Positions 1-11,532 of a DNA stretch of 64,000 nucleotides are shown here, one piece after another. The notes beneath the pieces were generated by a model. It worked only from the letters and a program-made list of their open reading frames with translations, was not told where the DNA came from and searched no databases. Position numbers and translations under genes: made by a program. The stretch lies in the NCBI RefSeq assembly GCF_051020765.1, contig NW_027469083.1, positions 186,001 to 250,000 of the forward strand. The letters are read 5' to 3'. The stretch's first letter is position 1. Every line of letters begins with the position of its first letter. Source of the DNA: Lasioglossum baleicum (taxonomy: Eukaryota; Arthropoda; Insecta; Hymenoptera; Halictidae).

Positions 1-76
1 GTTGCAGCAATGCATGCGCATAAGTTAAATTACCTGCATACCTCCGTTTCCTCAAACTGTGTGTTCATAACTGGCA

Positions 77-382
77 TTGGGAGGATCGCAGTGCCACCAC
101 TGCGAGGAGGCCCAGGACTCTGCGCGGCATACGCTGGAAGAATGTCCAGCCTGGTCGGCACTGCGTAGAGACCTAAGGGGAGTTATTGGGATGGACCTCC
201 CGTTGCCGGTCGTGGTCGACCACATGATCGGCAGCGAGAGGTCAAGAGCAGCGATTGCCTCCTTCTGTGAGATTGTGATAACGCAGAAGGAGGCAGCGGA
301 GAGGGAGAGGGAAGCCGACCCGCTCTCCGCCAGAAGGCTAGCATCGGCGGGGCAACCCCGACGAGGCCGACGGCCCCCGTAA
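77..382 (+). pseudogene. Unit 1: ORF2 C-terminal fragment
   Basis: About 101 codons with the CHHC...HTLEEC knuckle and a charged coiled tail (KEAAEREREAD). The frame opens after TAA at 68-70 with no good ATG. It is a truncated remnant and is nearly identical to the fragment in unit 4. Confidence 0.75.
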
Positions 383-1014
383 GGGGCCGCAGGCGTAATG
401 GCGGCGGTGGTACTACTTAGTACTTCCACCGCCGCCAAGGGGGGCTGGCCGTTAAGGCGCCCCCGAGGTGGACAGGTCGCGGGGGCGAGGTGGAGCAATA
501 ATCCCCTTCCCCCCCTCTCTACAAAGATGCGACCTGCCTGTCGACCCCCCTCCTTTTATTGTATAATATTTCATTTTACTCTATATTATAAATTTTATCT
601 TTATCTTTTATTCCCCTTTATTTTGCCCCCCTTCTTATGTTTGTTGTGTTTTGTCCATTGTATTTATTTACTTATTATTATTTATTTATTTAATGACTTT
701 TATTTTATCTATACACCTTTTCATTTACTGATTTTATCTTTTATTTTATCATATTTTTAAGTTTTCTGCGGGTTGACAGGGGGGCGGGACGGGGGGAGGG
801 GACAGACGCGAGCCGGAACTCGCCTCTGTCCCTTCCTTGTCGCGTGCGGAAAAAAATACAATGCAGCGTGTACGAGTATTTGCACATGTATAAAAATCGG
901 ATGGCGCAGTAACAAAAATTCTAAATTATACAGCACAAGTTGCAGCAATGCATGCGCATAAGTTAAATTACCTGCATACCTCCGTTTCCTCAAACCGTGT
1001 GTTCATAACTGGCA

Positions 1015-1320
1015 TTGGGAGGATCGCTGTGCCACCACTGCGAGGAGGCCCAGGACTCTGCGCGGCATACGCTGGAAGAATGTCCAGCGTGGTCGGCACC
1101 GCGCAGAGACCTAAGGGGCGTTATTGGGATGGACCTCCCGTTGCCGGTCGTGGTCGACCACATGATCGGCAGCGAGAGGTCAAGAGCAGCGATTGCCTCC
1201 TTCTGCTAGATTGTGATAACGCAGAAGGAGGCAGGGGAGAGGGAGAGGGAAGCCGACCCGCTCTCCGCCAGAAGGCTAGCATCGGCGGGGCAACCCCGAC
1301 GAGGCCGACGGCCCCCGTAA
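1015..1320 (+). pseudogene. Unit 2: ORF2 C-terminal fragment with stop
   Basis: Same fragment as unit 1, but TGT GAG has become TGC TAG, which ends the frame at 1209 (64 codons) before the charged tail. The same change occurs in units 7 and 8. Confidence 0.7.
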
Positions 1321-1963
1321 GGGGCCGCAGACGTAATGGCGGCGGTGGCACTACTTAGTACTTCCACCGCCGCCAAGGGGGGCTGGCCGTTAAGGCGCCC
1401 CCGAGGTGGACAGGTCGCGGGGGGCGAGGTGGCGCAATAATCCCCTCCCCCCACTCTCTACAAAGATGCGGCCTGCCGGTCCACCCCCCTCCTTTCATTT
1501 TATAATATTTCATTTTACTCTATATTATAAATTTTATCTTCATCTTTTATTCCCCTTTATTTTGCCACCCTTCTTATGTTTGTTGTGTTTTGCCCATTGT
1601 ATTTATTTACTTATTATTATTTATTTATTTATTGACTTTTATTTTATCTATTTTATCTATACATCTTTTCATTTACTGATTTTATCTTTTATTTTATCAT
1701 ATTTTTAAGTTTTATGCGGGTTGACCAGGGTGGTGGGACGGGGGGAGGGGACAGACGCGAGCCGGAACTCGCCTCTGTCCCCTCCTTGTCGCGTGCGGAA
1801 AAAAGTACAATGCTGCGTGTACGAGTATTTGCACATGTATAAAAATCGGATGGCGCGGTAACAAAAATTCTAAATTATACAGCACAGGTTGCAGCAATGC
1901 ATGCGCATAAGTTAAATTACCTGCATACCTCCGTTTCCTCAAACTGTGTGTTCATAACTGGCA

Positions 1964-2269
1964 TTGGGAGGATCGCAGTGCCACCACTGCGAGGAGGCCC
2001 AGGACTCTGCGCGGCATACGCTGGAAGAATGTCCAGCCTGGTCGGCACTGCGTAGAGACCTAAGGGGAGTTATTGGGATGGACCTCCCGTTGCCGGTCGT
2101 GGTCGACCACATGATCGGCAGCGAGAGGTCAAGAGCAGCGATTGCCTCCTTCTGTGAGATTGTGATAACGCAGAAGGAGGCAGCGGAGAGGGAGAGGGAA
2201 GCCGACCCGCTCTCCGCCAGAAGGCTAGCATCGGCGGGGCAACCCCGACGAGGCCGACGGCCCCCGTAA
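1964..2269 (+). pseudogene. Unit 3: ORF2 C-terminal fragment
   Basis: Open 101-codon version of the knuckle fragment, same as unit 1 in this part. Confidence 0.7.
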
Positions 2270-2900
2270 GGGGCCGCAGGCGTAATGGCGGCGGTGGTAC
2301 TACTTAGTACTTCCACCGCCGCCAAGGGGGGCTGGCCGTTAAGGCGCCCCCGAGGTGGACAGGTCGCGGTGGGCGAGGTGGAGCAATAATCCCCTTCCCC
2401 CCCTCTCTACAAAGATGCGACCTGCCGGTCGACCCCCCTCCTTTTATTGTATAATATTTCATTTTACTCTATATTATAAATTTTATCTTTATCTTTTATT
2501 CCCCTTTATTTTGCCCCCTTCTTATGTTTGTTGTGTTTTGTCCATTGTATTTATTTACTTATTATTATTTATTTATTTAATGACTTTTATTTTATCTATA
2601 CACCTTTTCATTTACTGATTTTATCTTTTATTTTATCATATTTTTAAGTTTTCTGCGGGTTGACAGGGGGGCGGGACGGGGGGAGGGGACAGACGCGAGC
2701 CGGAATTCGCCTCTGTCCCCTCCTTGTCGCGTGCGGAAAAAATACAATGCAGCGTGTACGAGTATTTGCACATGTATAAAAATCGGATGGCGCAGTAACA
2801 AAAATTCTAAATTATACAGCACAAGTTGCAGCAATGCATGCGCATAAGTTAAATTACCTGCATACCTCCGTTTCCTCAAACTGTGTGTTCATAACTGGCA

Positions 2901-3206
2901 TTGGGAGGATCGCAGTGCCACCACTGCGAGGAGGCCCAGGACTCTGCGCGGCATACGCTGGAAGAATGTCCAGCCTGGTCGGCACCGCGTAGAGACCTAA
3001 GCGGAGTTATTGGGATGGACCTCCCGTTGCCGGTCGTGGTCGACCACATGATCGGCAGCGAGAGGTCAAGAGCAGCGATTGCCTCCTTCTGTGAGATTGT
3101 GATAACGCAGAAGGAGGCAGCGGAGAGGGAGAGGGAAGCCGACCCGCTCTCCGCCAGAAGGCTAGCATCGGCGGGGCAACCCCGACGAGGCCGACGGCCC
3201 CCGTAA
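2901..3206 (+). pseudogene. Unit 4: ORF2 C-terminal fragment
   Basis: Open 101-codon version. One Arg-to-Ser change (aagcgg for aagggg near 3000) separates it from the others. The downstream 3' UTR shares the unit 1 variant near 3359. Confidence 0.7.
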
Positions 3207-3838
3207 GGGGCCGCAGGCGTAATGGCGGCGGTGGTACTACTTAGTACTTCCACCGCCGCCAAGGGGGGCTGGCCGTTAAGGCGCCCCCGAGGTGGACAGG
3301 TCGCGGGGGCGAGGTGGAGCAATAATCCCCTTCCCCCCCTCTCTACAAAGATGCGACCTGCCTGTCGACCCCCCTCCTTTTATTGTATAATATTTCATTT
3401 TACTCTATATTATAAATTTTATCTTTATCTTTTATTCCCCTTTATTTTGCCCCCCTTCTTATGTTTGTTGTGTTTTGTCCATTGTATTTATTTACTTATT
3501 ATTATTTATTTATTTAATGACTTTTATTTTATCTATACACCTTTTCATTTACTGATTTTATCTTTTATTTTATCATATTTTTAAGTTTTCTGCGGGTTGA
3601 CAGGGGGGCGTGACGGGGGGAGGGGACAGACGCGAGCCGGAACTCGCCTCTGTCCCTTCCTTGTCGCGTGCGGAAAAAAATACAATGCAGCGTGTACGAG
3701 TATTTGCACATGTATAAAAATCGGATGGCGCAGTAACAAAAATTCTAAATTATACAGCACAAGTTGCAGCAATGCATGCGCATAAGTTAAATTACCTGCA
3801 TACCTCCGTTTCCTCAAACCGTGTGTTCATAACTGGCA

Positions 3839-4144
3839 TTGGGAGGATCGCTGTGCCACCACTGCGAGGAGGCCCAGGACTCTGCGCGGCATACGCTGGA
3901 TGAATGTCCAGCGTGGTCGGCACCGCGCAGAGACCTAAGGGGCGTTATTGGGATGGACCTCCCGTTGCCGGTCGTGGTCGACCACATGATCGGCAGCGAG
4001 AGGTCAAGAGCAGCGATTGCCTCCTTCTGTGAGATTGTGATAACGCAGAAGGAGGCAGCGGAGAGGGAGAGGGAAGCCGACCCGCTCTCCGCCAGAAGGC
4101 TAGCATCGGCGGGGCAACCCCGACGAGGCCGACGGCCCCCGTAA
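3839..4144 (+). pseudogene. Unit 5: ORF2 C-terminal fragment
   Basis: Open 101-codon version with a Glu-to-Asp change in the knuckle region (gaatg to gatg at about 3900). Confidence 0.7.
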
Positions 4145-4776
4145 GGGGCCGCAGGCGTAATGGCGGCGGTGGTACTACTTAGTACTTCCACCGCCGCCAA
4201 GGGGGGCTGGTCGTTAAGGCGCCCCCGAGGTAGACAGGTCGCGGGGGGCGAGGTGGAGCAATAATCCCCTTCCCCCCCTCTCTACAAAGATGCGACCTGC
4301 CGGTCGACCCCCCTCCTTTTATTGTATAATATTTCATTTTACTCTATATTATAAATTTTATCTTTATCTTTTATTCCCCTTTATTTTGCCCCCCTTCTTA
4401 TGTTTGTTGTGTTTTGTCCATTGTATTTATTTACTTATTATTATTTATTTATTTAATGACTTTTATTTTATCTATACACCTTTTCATTTACTGATTTTAT
4501 CTTTTATTTTATCATATTTTTAAGTTTTCTGCGGGTTGACAGGGGGGCGGGACGGGGGGAGGGGACAGACGCGAGCCGGAATTCGCCTCTGTCCCCTCCT
4601 TGTCGCGTGCGGAAAAAATACAATGCAGCGTGTACGAGTATTTGCACATGTATAAAAATCGGTTGGCGCAGTAACAAAAATTCTAAATTATACAGCACAA
4701 GTTGCAGCAATGCATGCGCATAAGTTAAATTACCTGCATACCTCCGTTTCCTCAAACTGTGTGTTCATAACTGGCA

Positions 4777-5082
4777 TTGGGAGGATCGCAGTGCCACCAC
4801 TGCGAGGAGGCCCAGGACTCTGCGCGGCATACGCTGGAAGAATGTCCAGCCTGGTCGGCACCGCGTAGAGACCTAAGGGGAGTTATTGGGATGGACCTCC
4901 CGTTGCCGGTCGTGGTCGACCACATGATCGGCAGCGAGAGGTCAAGAGCAGCGATTGCCTCCTTCTGTGAGATTGTGATAACGCAGAAGGAGGCAGCGGA
5001 GAGGGAGAGGGAAGCCGACCCGCTCTCCGCCAGAAGGCTAGCATCGGCGGGGCAACCCCGACGAGGCCGACGGCCCCCGTAA
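4777..5082 (+). pseudogene. Unit 6: ORF2 C-terminal fragment
   Basis: Open 101-codon version of the knuckle fragment. The 3' UTR of this unit has a short deletion in the run of C residues near 5245. Confidence 0.7.
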
Positions 5083-5723
5083 GGGGCCGCAGGCGTAATG
5101 GCGGCGGTGGTACTACTTAGTACTTCCACCGCCGCCAAGGGGGGCTGGCCGTTAAGGCGCCCCCGAGGTGGACAGGTCGCGGGGGGCGAGGTGGAGCAAT
5201 AATCCCCTTCCCCCCCTCTCTACAAAGATGCGACCTGCCGGTCGACCCCCCCTTTTATTGTATAATATTTCATTTTACTCTATATTATAAATTTTATCTT
5301 TATCTTTTATTCCCCTTCATTTTGCCGCCCTTCTTATGTTTGTTGTGTTTTGTCCATTGTATTTATTTACTTATTATTATTTATTTATTTATTGACTTTT
5401 ATTTTATCTATTTTATCTTTACACCTTTTCATTTACTGATTTTATCTTTTATTTTATCATATTTTTAAGTTTTATGCGGGTTGACCAGGGGGGTCGGACG
5501 GGGGGAGGGGACAGACGCGAGCCGGAACTCGCCTCTGTCCCCTCCTTGTCGCGTGCGGAAAAAAATACAATGCAGCGTGTACGAGTATTTGCATGTGTAT
5601 AAAAATCGGATGGCGCGGTAACAAAAATTCTAAATTATACAGCACAGGTTGCAGCAATGCATGCGCATAAGTTAAATTACCTGCATACCTCCGTTTCCTC
5701 AAACTGTGTGTTCATAACTGGCA

Positions 5724-6029
5724 TTGGGAGGATCGCAGTGCCACCACTGCGAGGAGGCCCAGGACTCTGCGCGGCATACGCTGGAAGAATGTCCAGCGTG
5801 GTCGGCACCGCGCAGAGACCTAAGGGGCGTTATTGGGATGGACCTCCCGTTACCGGTCGTGGTCGACCACATGATCGGCAGCGAGAGGTCAAGAGCAGCG
5901 ATTGCCTCCTTCTGCTAGATTGTGATAACGCAGAAGGAGGCAGCGGAGAGGGAGAGGGAAGCCGACCCGCTCTCCGCCAGGAGGCTAGCATCGGCGGGGC
6001 AACCCCGACGAGGCCGACGGCCCCTGTAA
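5724..6029 (+). pseudogene. Unit 7: ORF2 C-terminal fragment with stop
   Basis: Carries the TGC TAG stop at 5916-5918, so only 64 codons remain open. It belongs to the same subfamily as units 2 and 8. Confidence 0.7.
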
Positions 6030-6659
6030 GGGGCCGCAGACGTAATGGCGGCGGTGGTACTACTTAGTACTTCCACCGCCGCCAAGGGGGCTGGCCGTTA
6101 AGACGCCCCCGAGGTGGACTGGTCGCGGGGGGCGAGGTGGAGCAATAATCCCCTCCCCCCCTCTACAAAGATGCGACCTGCCGGTCGACCCCCCTCCTTT
6201 TATTTTATAATATTTCATTTTACTCTATATTATAAATTTTATCTTTATCTTTTATTCCCCTTTATTTTGCCACCCTTCTTATTTTTGTTGTGTTTTGTCC
6301 ATTGTATTTATTTACTTATTATTATTTATTTATTTATTGACTTTTATTTTATCTTTACACCTTTTCATTTACTGATTTTATCTTTTATTTTATCATATTT
6401 TTAAGTTTTATACGGGTTGACCAGGGGGGTGGGACGGGGGGAGGGGACAGACGCGAGCCGGAACTCGCCTCTGTCCCCTCCTTGTCGCGTGCGGAAAAAA
6501 ATACAATGCAGCGTGTACGAGTATTTACACATGTATAAAAATCGGATGGCGCGGTAACAAAAATTCTAAATTATACAGCACAAGTTGCAGCAATGCATGC
6601 GCATAAGTTAAATTACCTGCATACCGCCGTTTCCTCAAACTGTGTGTTCATAACTGGCA

Positions 6660-6965
6660 CTAGGAGGATCGCAGTGCCACCACTGCGAGGAGACCCAGGA
6701 CTCTGCGCGGCATACGCTGGACGAATGTCCAGCGTGGTCGGCACCGCGCAGAGACCCAAGGGGCGTTATTGGGATGGACCTCCCGTTGCCGGTCGTGGTC
6801 GACCACATGATCGGCAGCGAGAGGTCAAGAGCAGCGATTGCCTCCTTCTGCTAGATTGTGATAACGCAGAAGGAGGCAGCGGAGAGGGAGAGGGAAGCCG
6901 ACCCGCTCTCCGCCAGGAGGCTAGCATCGGCGGGGCAACCCCGACGAGGCCGACGGCCCCCGTAA
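6660..6965 (+). pseudogene. Unit 8: ORF2 C-terminal fragment with stop
   Basis: Carries the TGC TAG stop (TAG at 6852-6854). It also shares 'ctggcactagg' with unit 9 where the other units have 'ctggcattggg', so it is the closest relative of the terminal unit. Confidence 0.7.
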
Positions 6966-7605
6966 GGGGCCGCAGACGTAATGGTGGCGGTGGTACTACT
7001 TAGTACTTCCACCGCCGCCAAGGGGGGCTGGTCGTTAAGGCGCCCCCGAGGTGGACAGGTCGCGGGGGGCGAGGTGGAGCAATAATCCCCTCCCCCCCCT
7101 CTACAAAGATGCGACCTGCCGGTCGACCACCCTCCTTTTATTTTATAATATTTCATTTTACTCTATATTACAAATTTTATCTTTATCTTTTATTCCCCTT
7201 TATTTTGCCACCCTTCTTATGTTTGTTGTGTTTTGTCCATTGTATTTATTTACTTATTATTATTTATTTATTTATTGACTTTTATTTTATCTATTTTATC
7301 TATACACCTTTTCATTTACTGATTTTATCTTTTATTTTATCATATTTTTAAGTTTTATGCGGGTTGACCAGGATGGTGGGACGGGGGGAGGGGACAGACG
7401 CGAGCCGGAACTCGCCTCTGTCCCCTCCTTGTCGCGTGCGGAAAAAATACAATGCAGCGTGTACGAGTATTTGCACATGTATAAAAATCGAATGGCGCGG
7501 TAACAAAAATTCTAAATTATACAGCACAAGTTGCAGCAATGCATGCGCATAAGTGAAATTACCTGAATACCGCCGTTTCCTCATACAGTGTGTTCATAAC
7601 TGGCA

Positions 7606-7911
7606 CTAGGAGGATCGCAGTGCCACCACTGCGAGGAGGCCCAGGACTCTGCACGGCATACGCTGGAAGAATGTCCAGCGTGGTCGGCACTGCGCAGAGA
7701 CCTAAGGGGCGTTATTGGGATGGACCTCCTGTTGCCGGTCGTGGTCGACCACACGATCGGCAGCGAGAGGTCAAGAGCAGCGATTGCCTCCTTCTGCGAG
7801 ATTGTGATAGCGCAGAAGGAGGCAGCGGAGAGGGAGAGGGAAGCCGACCCGCTCTCCGCCAGAAGGCTAGCATCGGCGGGGCAACCCCGACGAGGCCGAC
7901 GGCCCCCGTAA
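7606..7911 (+). pseudogene. Unit 9: ORF2 C-terminal fragment, most diverged
   Basis: Open to 7911 because this copy reads TGC GAG where others have TGT GAG or TGC TAG. The unit stops at about 7948, inside the GC-rich hairpin, where unrelated minisatellite sequence begins. Confidence 0.7.
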
Positions 7912-7954
7912 GGGGCCGCAGGCGTAATGGCGGCGGTGGTACTACTTGGGAGGC

Positions 7955-8235
7955 GCTCAGTTGCCCACAATACGATTGCCCACATGCACATTGCGCACAT
8001 ATCTTTTGGACACAGCATGATTGGGCACAAGTACAATCGGACACATCTCGATTGCGCACAAGGAGAATCGGACACATCTCGATTGCGCACAAGAAGAATC
8101 GGACACATCTCGATTGCGCACAAGAAGAATCGGACACATCTCGATTGCGCACAAATAGAATTGGATTCATCTTTATTGAGCACACATAAAATGTAAAATT
8201 GCACACACGCGAATCGTGCACAAATAGAATTGCTT
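7955..8235 (+). repeat. 31-bp minisatellite
   Basis: Four near-perfect 31-bp copies begin at 8036, 8067, 8098 and 8129 (core 'atcggacacatctcgattgc'). Degenerate copies built around 'attgcgcaca' lie on both sides. It starts exactly where unit 9 of the array stops. Long frames across it on both strands arise from the repeat and are not genes. Confidence 0.85.
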
Positions 8236-8309
8236 ACAGTAATTTTGAACGCAGATGGAAATGCGGCCGATGGCAGATGGAAATGATGGAAGTACGTATC
8301 TAGGTTTAT

Positions 8310-10940
8310 GAATTCTTGTGAAGGATCTGGCAAATACACCTTGACGAATTAATTTTTGAAGTGTAGAAATGAATGGTTTTTGGTGTGTGCAATAAATTTT
8401 AGGTTATAATGTTTTTACTCATTAAGAGATAAAATTTGTGCAGGAAGAGTACATTAATTATATGTAGATATAACACGTGCCACGGAAAAATGAGTAGATT
8501 GTTCGATTTTTAATATTAATGTGATTGTGAATTAAAATATTGACAACGAAGAGCGAAGGACTGAAAAATTACATGAATGTATAGAATTTATTTCACAGCT
8601 CCCGAATAATTCTGTGTGAAAAAGATAATTTAGATAAGTATTTTTTGCCTATAAAATATTATCATTTTTCTGAGTTATGAATACGATACTTTGTGATTTT
8701 TTATATTTTTCTTTTACATGTGGTGTACGATGCATATCTACTAGCTGATCTATTTTAATTGGAACGCACGGTCATATCCTGATTATTGCAAGGATAATGT
8801 TCTCACAGTGAGTAATATGTAGCTTGTGATCTTGAAAACCATTATATTCTTAGATAGAAAGCATTAATAATTGAAGTTTATACGCGACATATATGATCGT
8901 GCTTTATACAATCTTTTTTAAACCAGTTAATCAGCGTGTAATGTCACAGCAGCGTTTAGAATGATAACTGTAAATGTATACTGAATTTCCCCAATCAGAT
9001 GTACCTTCTTTGATATAGATACATAATCCCTTTTACTTGTCATTTTAACTACATAATATAATGTGAGAAGTAAACCTTGCGGTTGAGTTTTAATTCTTGT
9101 ATTTTAAATTATCATAACCGCTCCGTAATTTGTGCGTGCCAATGTATGAAATAAGTAAAGGAAAGTAAGTAGATATAGAAAGTAAGAAAGCATGTATGTA
9201 ATAATTAAAGGAAAGATTAAATAAGCAGTGCTGTGTAGAATTCAAATGTATTTGTAGAATTATAATATGTAGATACGTACATAAGTTTCTATAACAATAA
9301 AAAATGGGAATATTGAAAACTCGACTCTTAACAGTTCTGTTTTTTTTTCATTTATAAATACTTGTTTATAAAGTAAACAATCTGGTTCGTGGATTTCGAA
9401 TGTGGTGTAAGCTTTGGTCTTTGTAAGTTTGACATACGTGGAATTGCAACCACGTTGTCATAATGTCGTGTTATCTGTGTTTGATCTGAAGTGCCAAGTG
9501 TTTGTTAGGAATTCTTGTGATGGGTCTGTCGCATGTACCGGGACCAATTAATGTTTGAAGTGTAGAAATGAATGCTTTTTGGAGTCTGGAATAAATTTTA
9601 GGTTACAATGTTTTACTCGATATATGGTTTCGATAGTAAATTTGTGCAGGAAGAGTACATTAATTATATGTAGATATAACACGTGCCACGGAAAAATGAG
9701 TAGATTGTTCGATTTTTAAAAATAATGTGATTTTGAATTAAAATATTGACAACGAAGAGCGAAGGACTACAAAATTACACGAATGTATAGAATTGATTTC
9801 AGAGCTCCCGAATAATTCTGTGTGAAAAAGATAATTTAGATAAGTATTTTTTGCCTATAAAATATAATCATTTTTCTGAGTAATGGATAAGATACTTTGC
9901 GATTTTTTATATTATTCGTTTACATGTGGTGTACGAAGCAGATCTACTAGCTGATCTATTTTAATTGGAACGCACGGTCATATCCTGATTATTGCAAGGA
10001 TAATGTTCTCACAGTGAGTAATATGTAGCTTGTGATCTTGAAAACCATTATATTCTTAGATAGAAAGCATTAATAATTGAAGTTTATACGCGACATATAT
10101 GATCGTGCTTTATACAATCTTTTTTAAACCAGTTAATCAGCGTGTAATGTCACAGCAGCGTTTAGAATGATAACTGTAAATGTATACTGAATTTCCCCAA
10201 TCAGATGTACCTTCTTTGATATAGATACATAATCCCTTTTACTTGTCATTTTAACTACATAATATAATGTGAGAAGTAAACCTTGCGGTTGAGTTTTAAT
10301 TCTTGTATTTTAAATTATCATAACCGCTCCGTAATTTGTGCGTGCCAATGTATGAAATAAGTAAAGGAAAGTAAGTAGATATAGAAAGTAAGAAAGCATG
10401 TATGTAATAATTAAAGGAAAGATTAAATAAGCAGTGCTGGGTAGAATTCAAATGTATTTGTAGAATTATAATATGTAGATACGTACATAAGTTTCTATAA
10501 CAATAAAAAATGGGAATATAGTAATCTCAACTCTAAACAGTTCTGTTAAAATATATAAGTTTATGAAAGAAGAGTACATCAATTAAATGTAAATATAAGA
10601 CATGCAACGAAATTCGTGGATTATTAAATTTTTGAAATTAATGTGATTGCGAATTAAAATAGTGACAACGAAGAGCGAAGGACTGAAAAATTACACGAAT
10701 ATGTAGAATTGCTTTCACAGCTCCGGAATAATTCTGTGTGAAAAAGATAATTTAGATAAGTATTTTTTGCCTATAAAATATAATCATTTTTCTGAGTAAT
10801 GAATACAATACTTTGTGATTTTTTATATTTTTCTTTTACATGTGGTGTACGAAGCAGAATTACTAGCTGAACTATTTTAATTGGAACACACGGTCAGATC
10901 CTGATTATTGCAATGACAATGTTCTTACGGTAAAAAGCAT
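8310..10940. repeat. ~1.2-kb non-coding tandem duplication, 2.3 copies
   Basis: Copy 1 (8310-9509) and copy 2 (9510 to about 10545) start with the same gaattcttgtga sequence and stay collinear through distinctive blocks such as 'aggaagagtacattaatt'. Copy 2 lacks a ~200-bp block (about 9330-9505) at the end of copy 1. A third, more diverged partial copy runs from about 10560 to 10940. I see no coding frame, splice structure or RNA gene in it. Confidence 0.8.
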
Positions 10941-11532
10941 TGATAATTTAACTTTCTATTCTTTGTATGTCTTGAAATATTCATAATATGAAGAATAAAT
11001 AATGATTATCAGTAGATAAGAAACATTTTTTAATAAATTTTAGTGCAAATTTCATCCCGATATCTCTGATGGTTCAAGAGTTATAGTAAAATGTCAGGAT
11101 CCAACCTGCTGTGTTCGGTCGTCGTATGCTGTGTATCGCGCGGTGCAGCATTCAAACAAATTTTTAACAACATTCTTTGTTAGAACTAATTTTACGGAAA
11201 GTTCCTATCTTTGCCAGCGATAATATCATCGACCATATTTTCATTTTTATGTTCTTCAGAATCATTTGTTTAGTCAGCGACCACCATTTGTTATTTCATC
11301 TGACACACGCAACGCGTAGCTAACGAATATTACAATACAATATTGTTAGAATCAATTATATTCTAGGTAATGATCGTATTTTCATATTCATTCTATAAAA
11401 TGTGTAATCGTAATTTTACCGTGTCGTCAATGTTTTACCAATTTTTTTACATATGTTGAATTATGGCTGTTTAAAATTCATTGTATTGCCGATAATATTT
11501 TGTTTCTCTCAAAGTAATCATACTGTTAATAG
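10941..11532. other. Upstream region of MULE1 with a shared repeat
   Basis: About 590 bp with no gene. A ~100-bp stretch at about 11031-11130 is repeated at about 16990-17090, inside the long-TIR element beyond the gene's other end. The promoter of MULE1 must lie here, but I cannot identify a TATA box or start site. Confidence 0.5.

Larger units (their letters stand above)
1..7948 (+). repeat. Tandem array of R1-like non-LTR retrotransposon 3' ends
   Basis: Eight complete units start at 1, 939, 1888, 2825, 3763, 4701, 5648 and 6584, and a ninth partial unit runs from 7530 to about 7948. Unit lengths are 936-949 bp. Each has the C-terminal part of an ORF2-like protein with a CX2C...HX4C knuckle (CHHC then HTLEEC), a GC-rich hairpin segment, a T-rich tract, a G-rich tract and a conserved tail, then the next unit begins. 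The coding part opens just after an in-frame TAA, so every unit is truncated at about the same internal point. No RT domain is present. The left edge lies outside the window. The similarity to R1-clade C-termini is recognised by eye. Confidence 0.85.

Noticed and set aside
948..1358. 136-codon frames in other phases of the array units
   Set aside because: Overlap the ORF2 fragment in another frame, follow GC bias, and carry no domain.
8036..8160. CRISPR-like array of 31-bp repeats
   Set aside because: The repeats are directly contiguous with no unique spacers, and the DNA is eukaryotic.
7581..8339. 252-codon minus-strand frame across array unit 9 and the minisatellite
   Set aside because: It is produced by an open frame of the 31-bp repeat (31 is not a multiple of 3, so all frames repeat) joined to the antisense of the ORF2 remnant. 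Similar frames exist on both strands.
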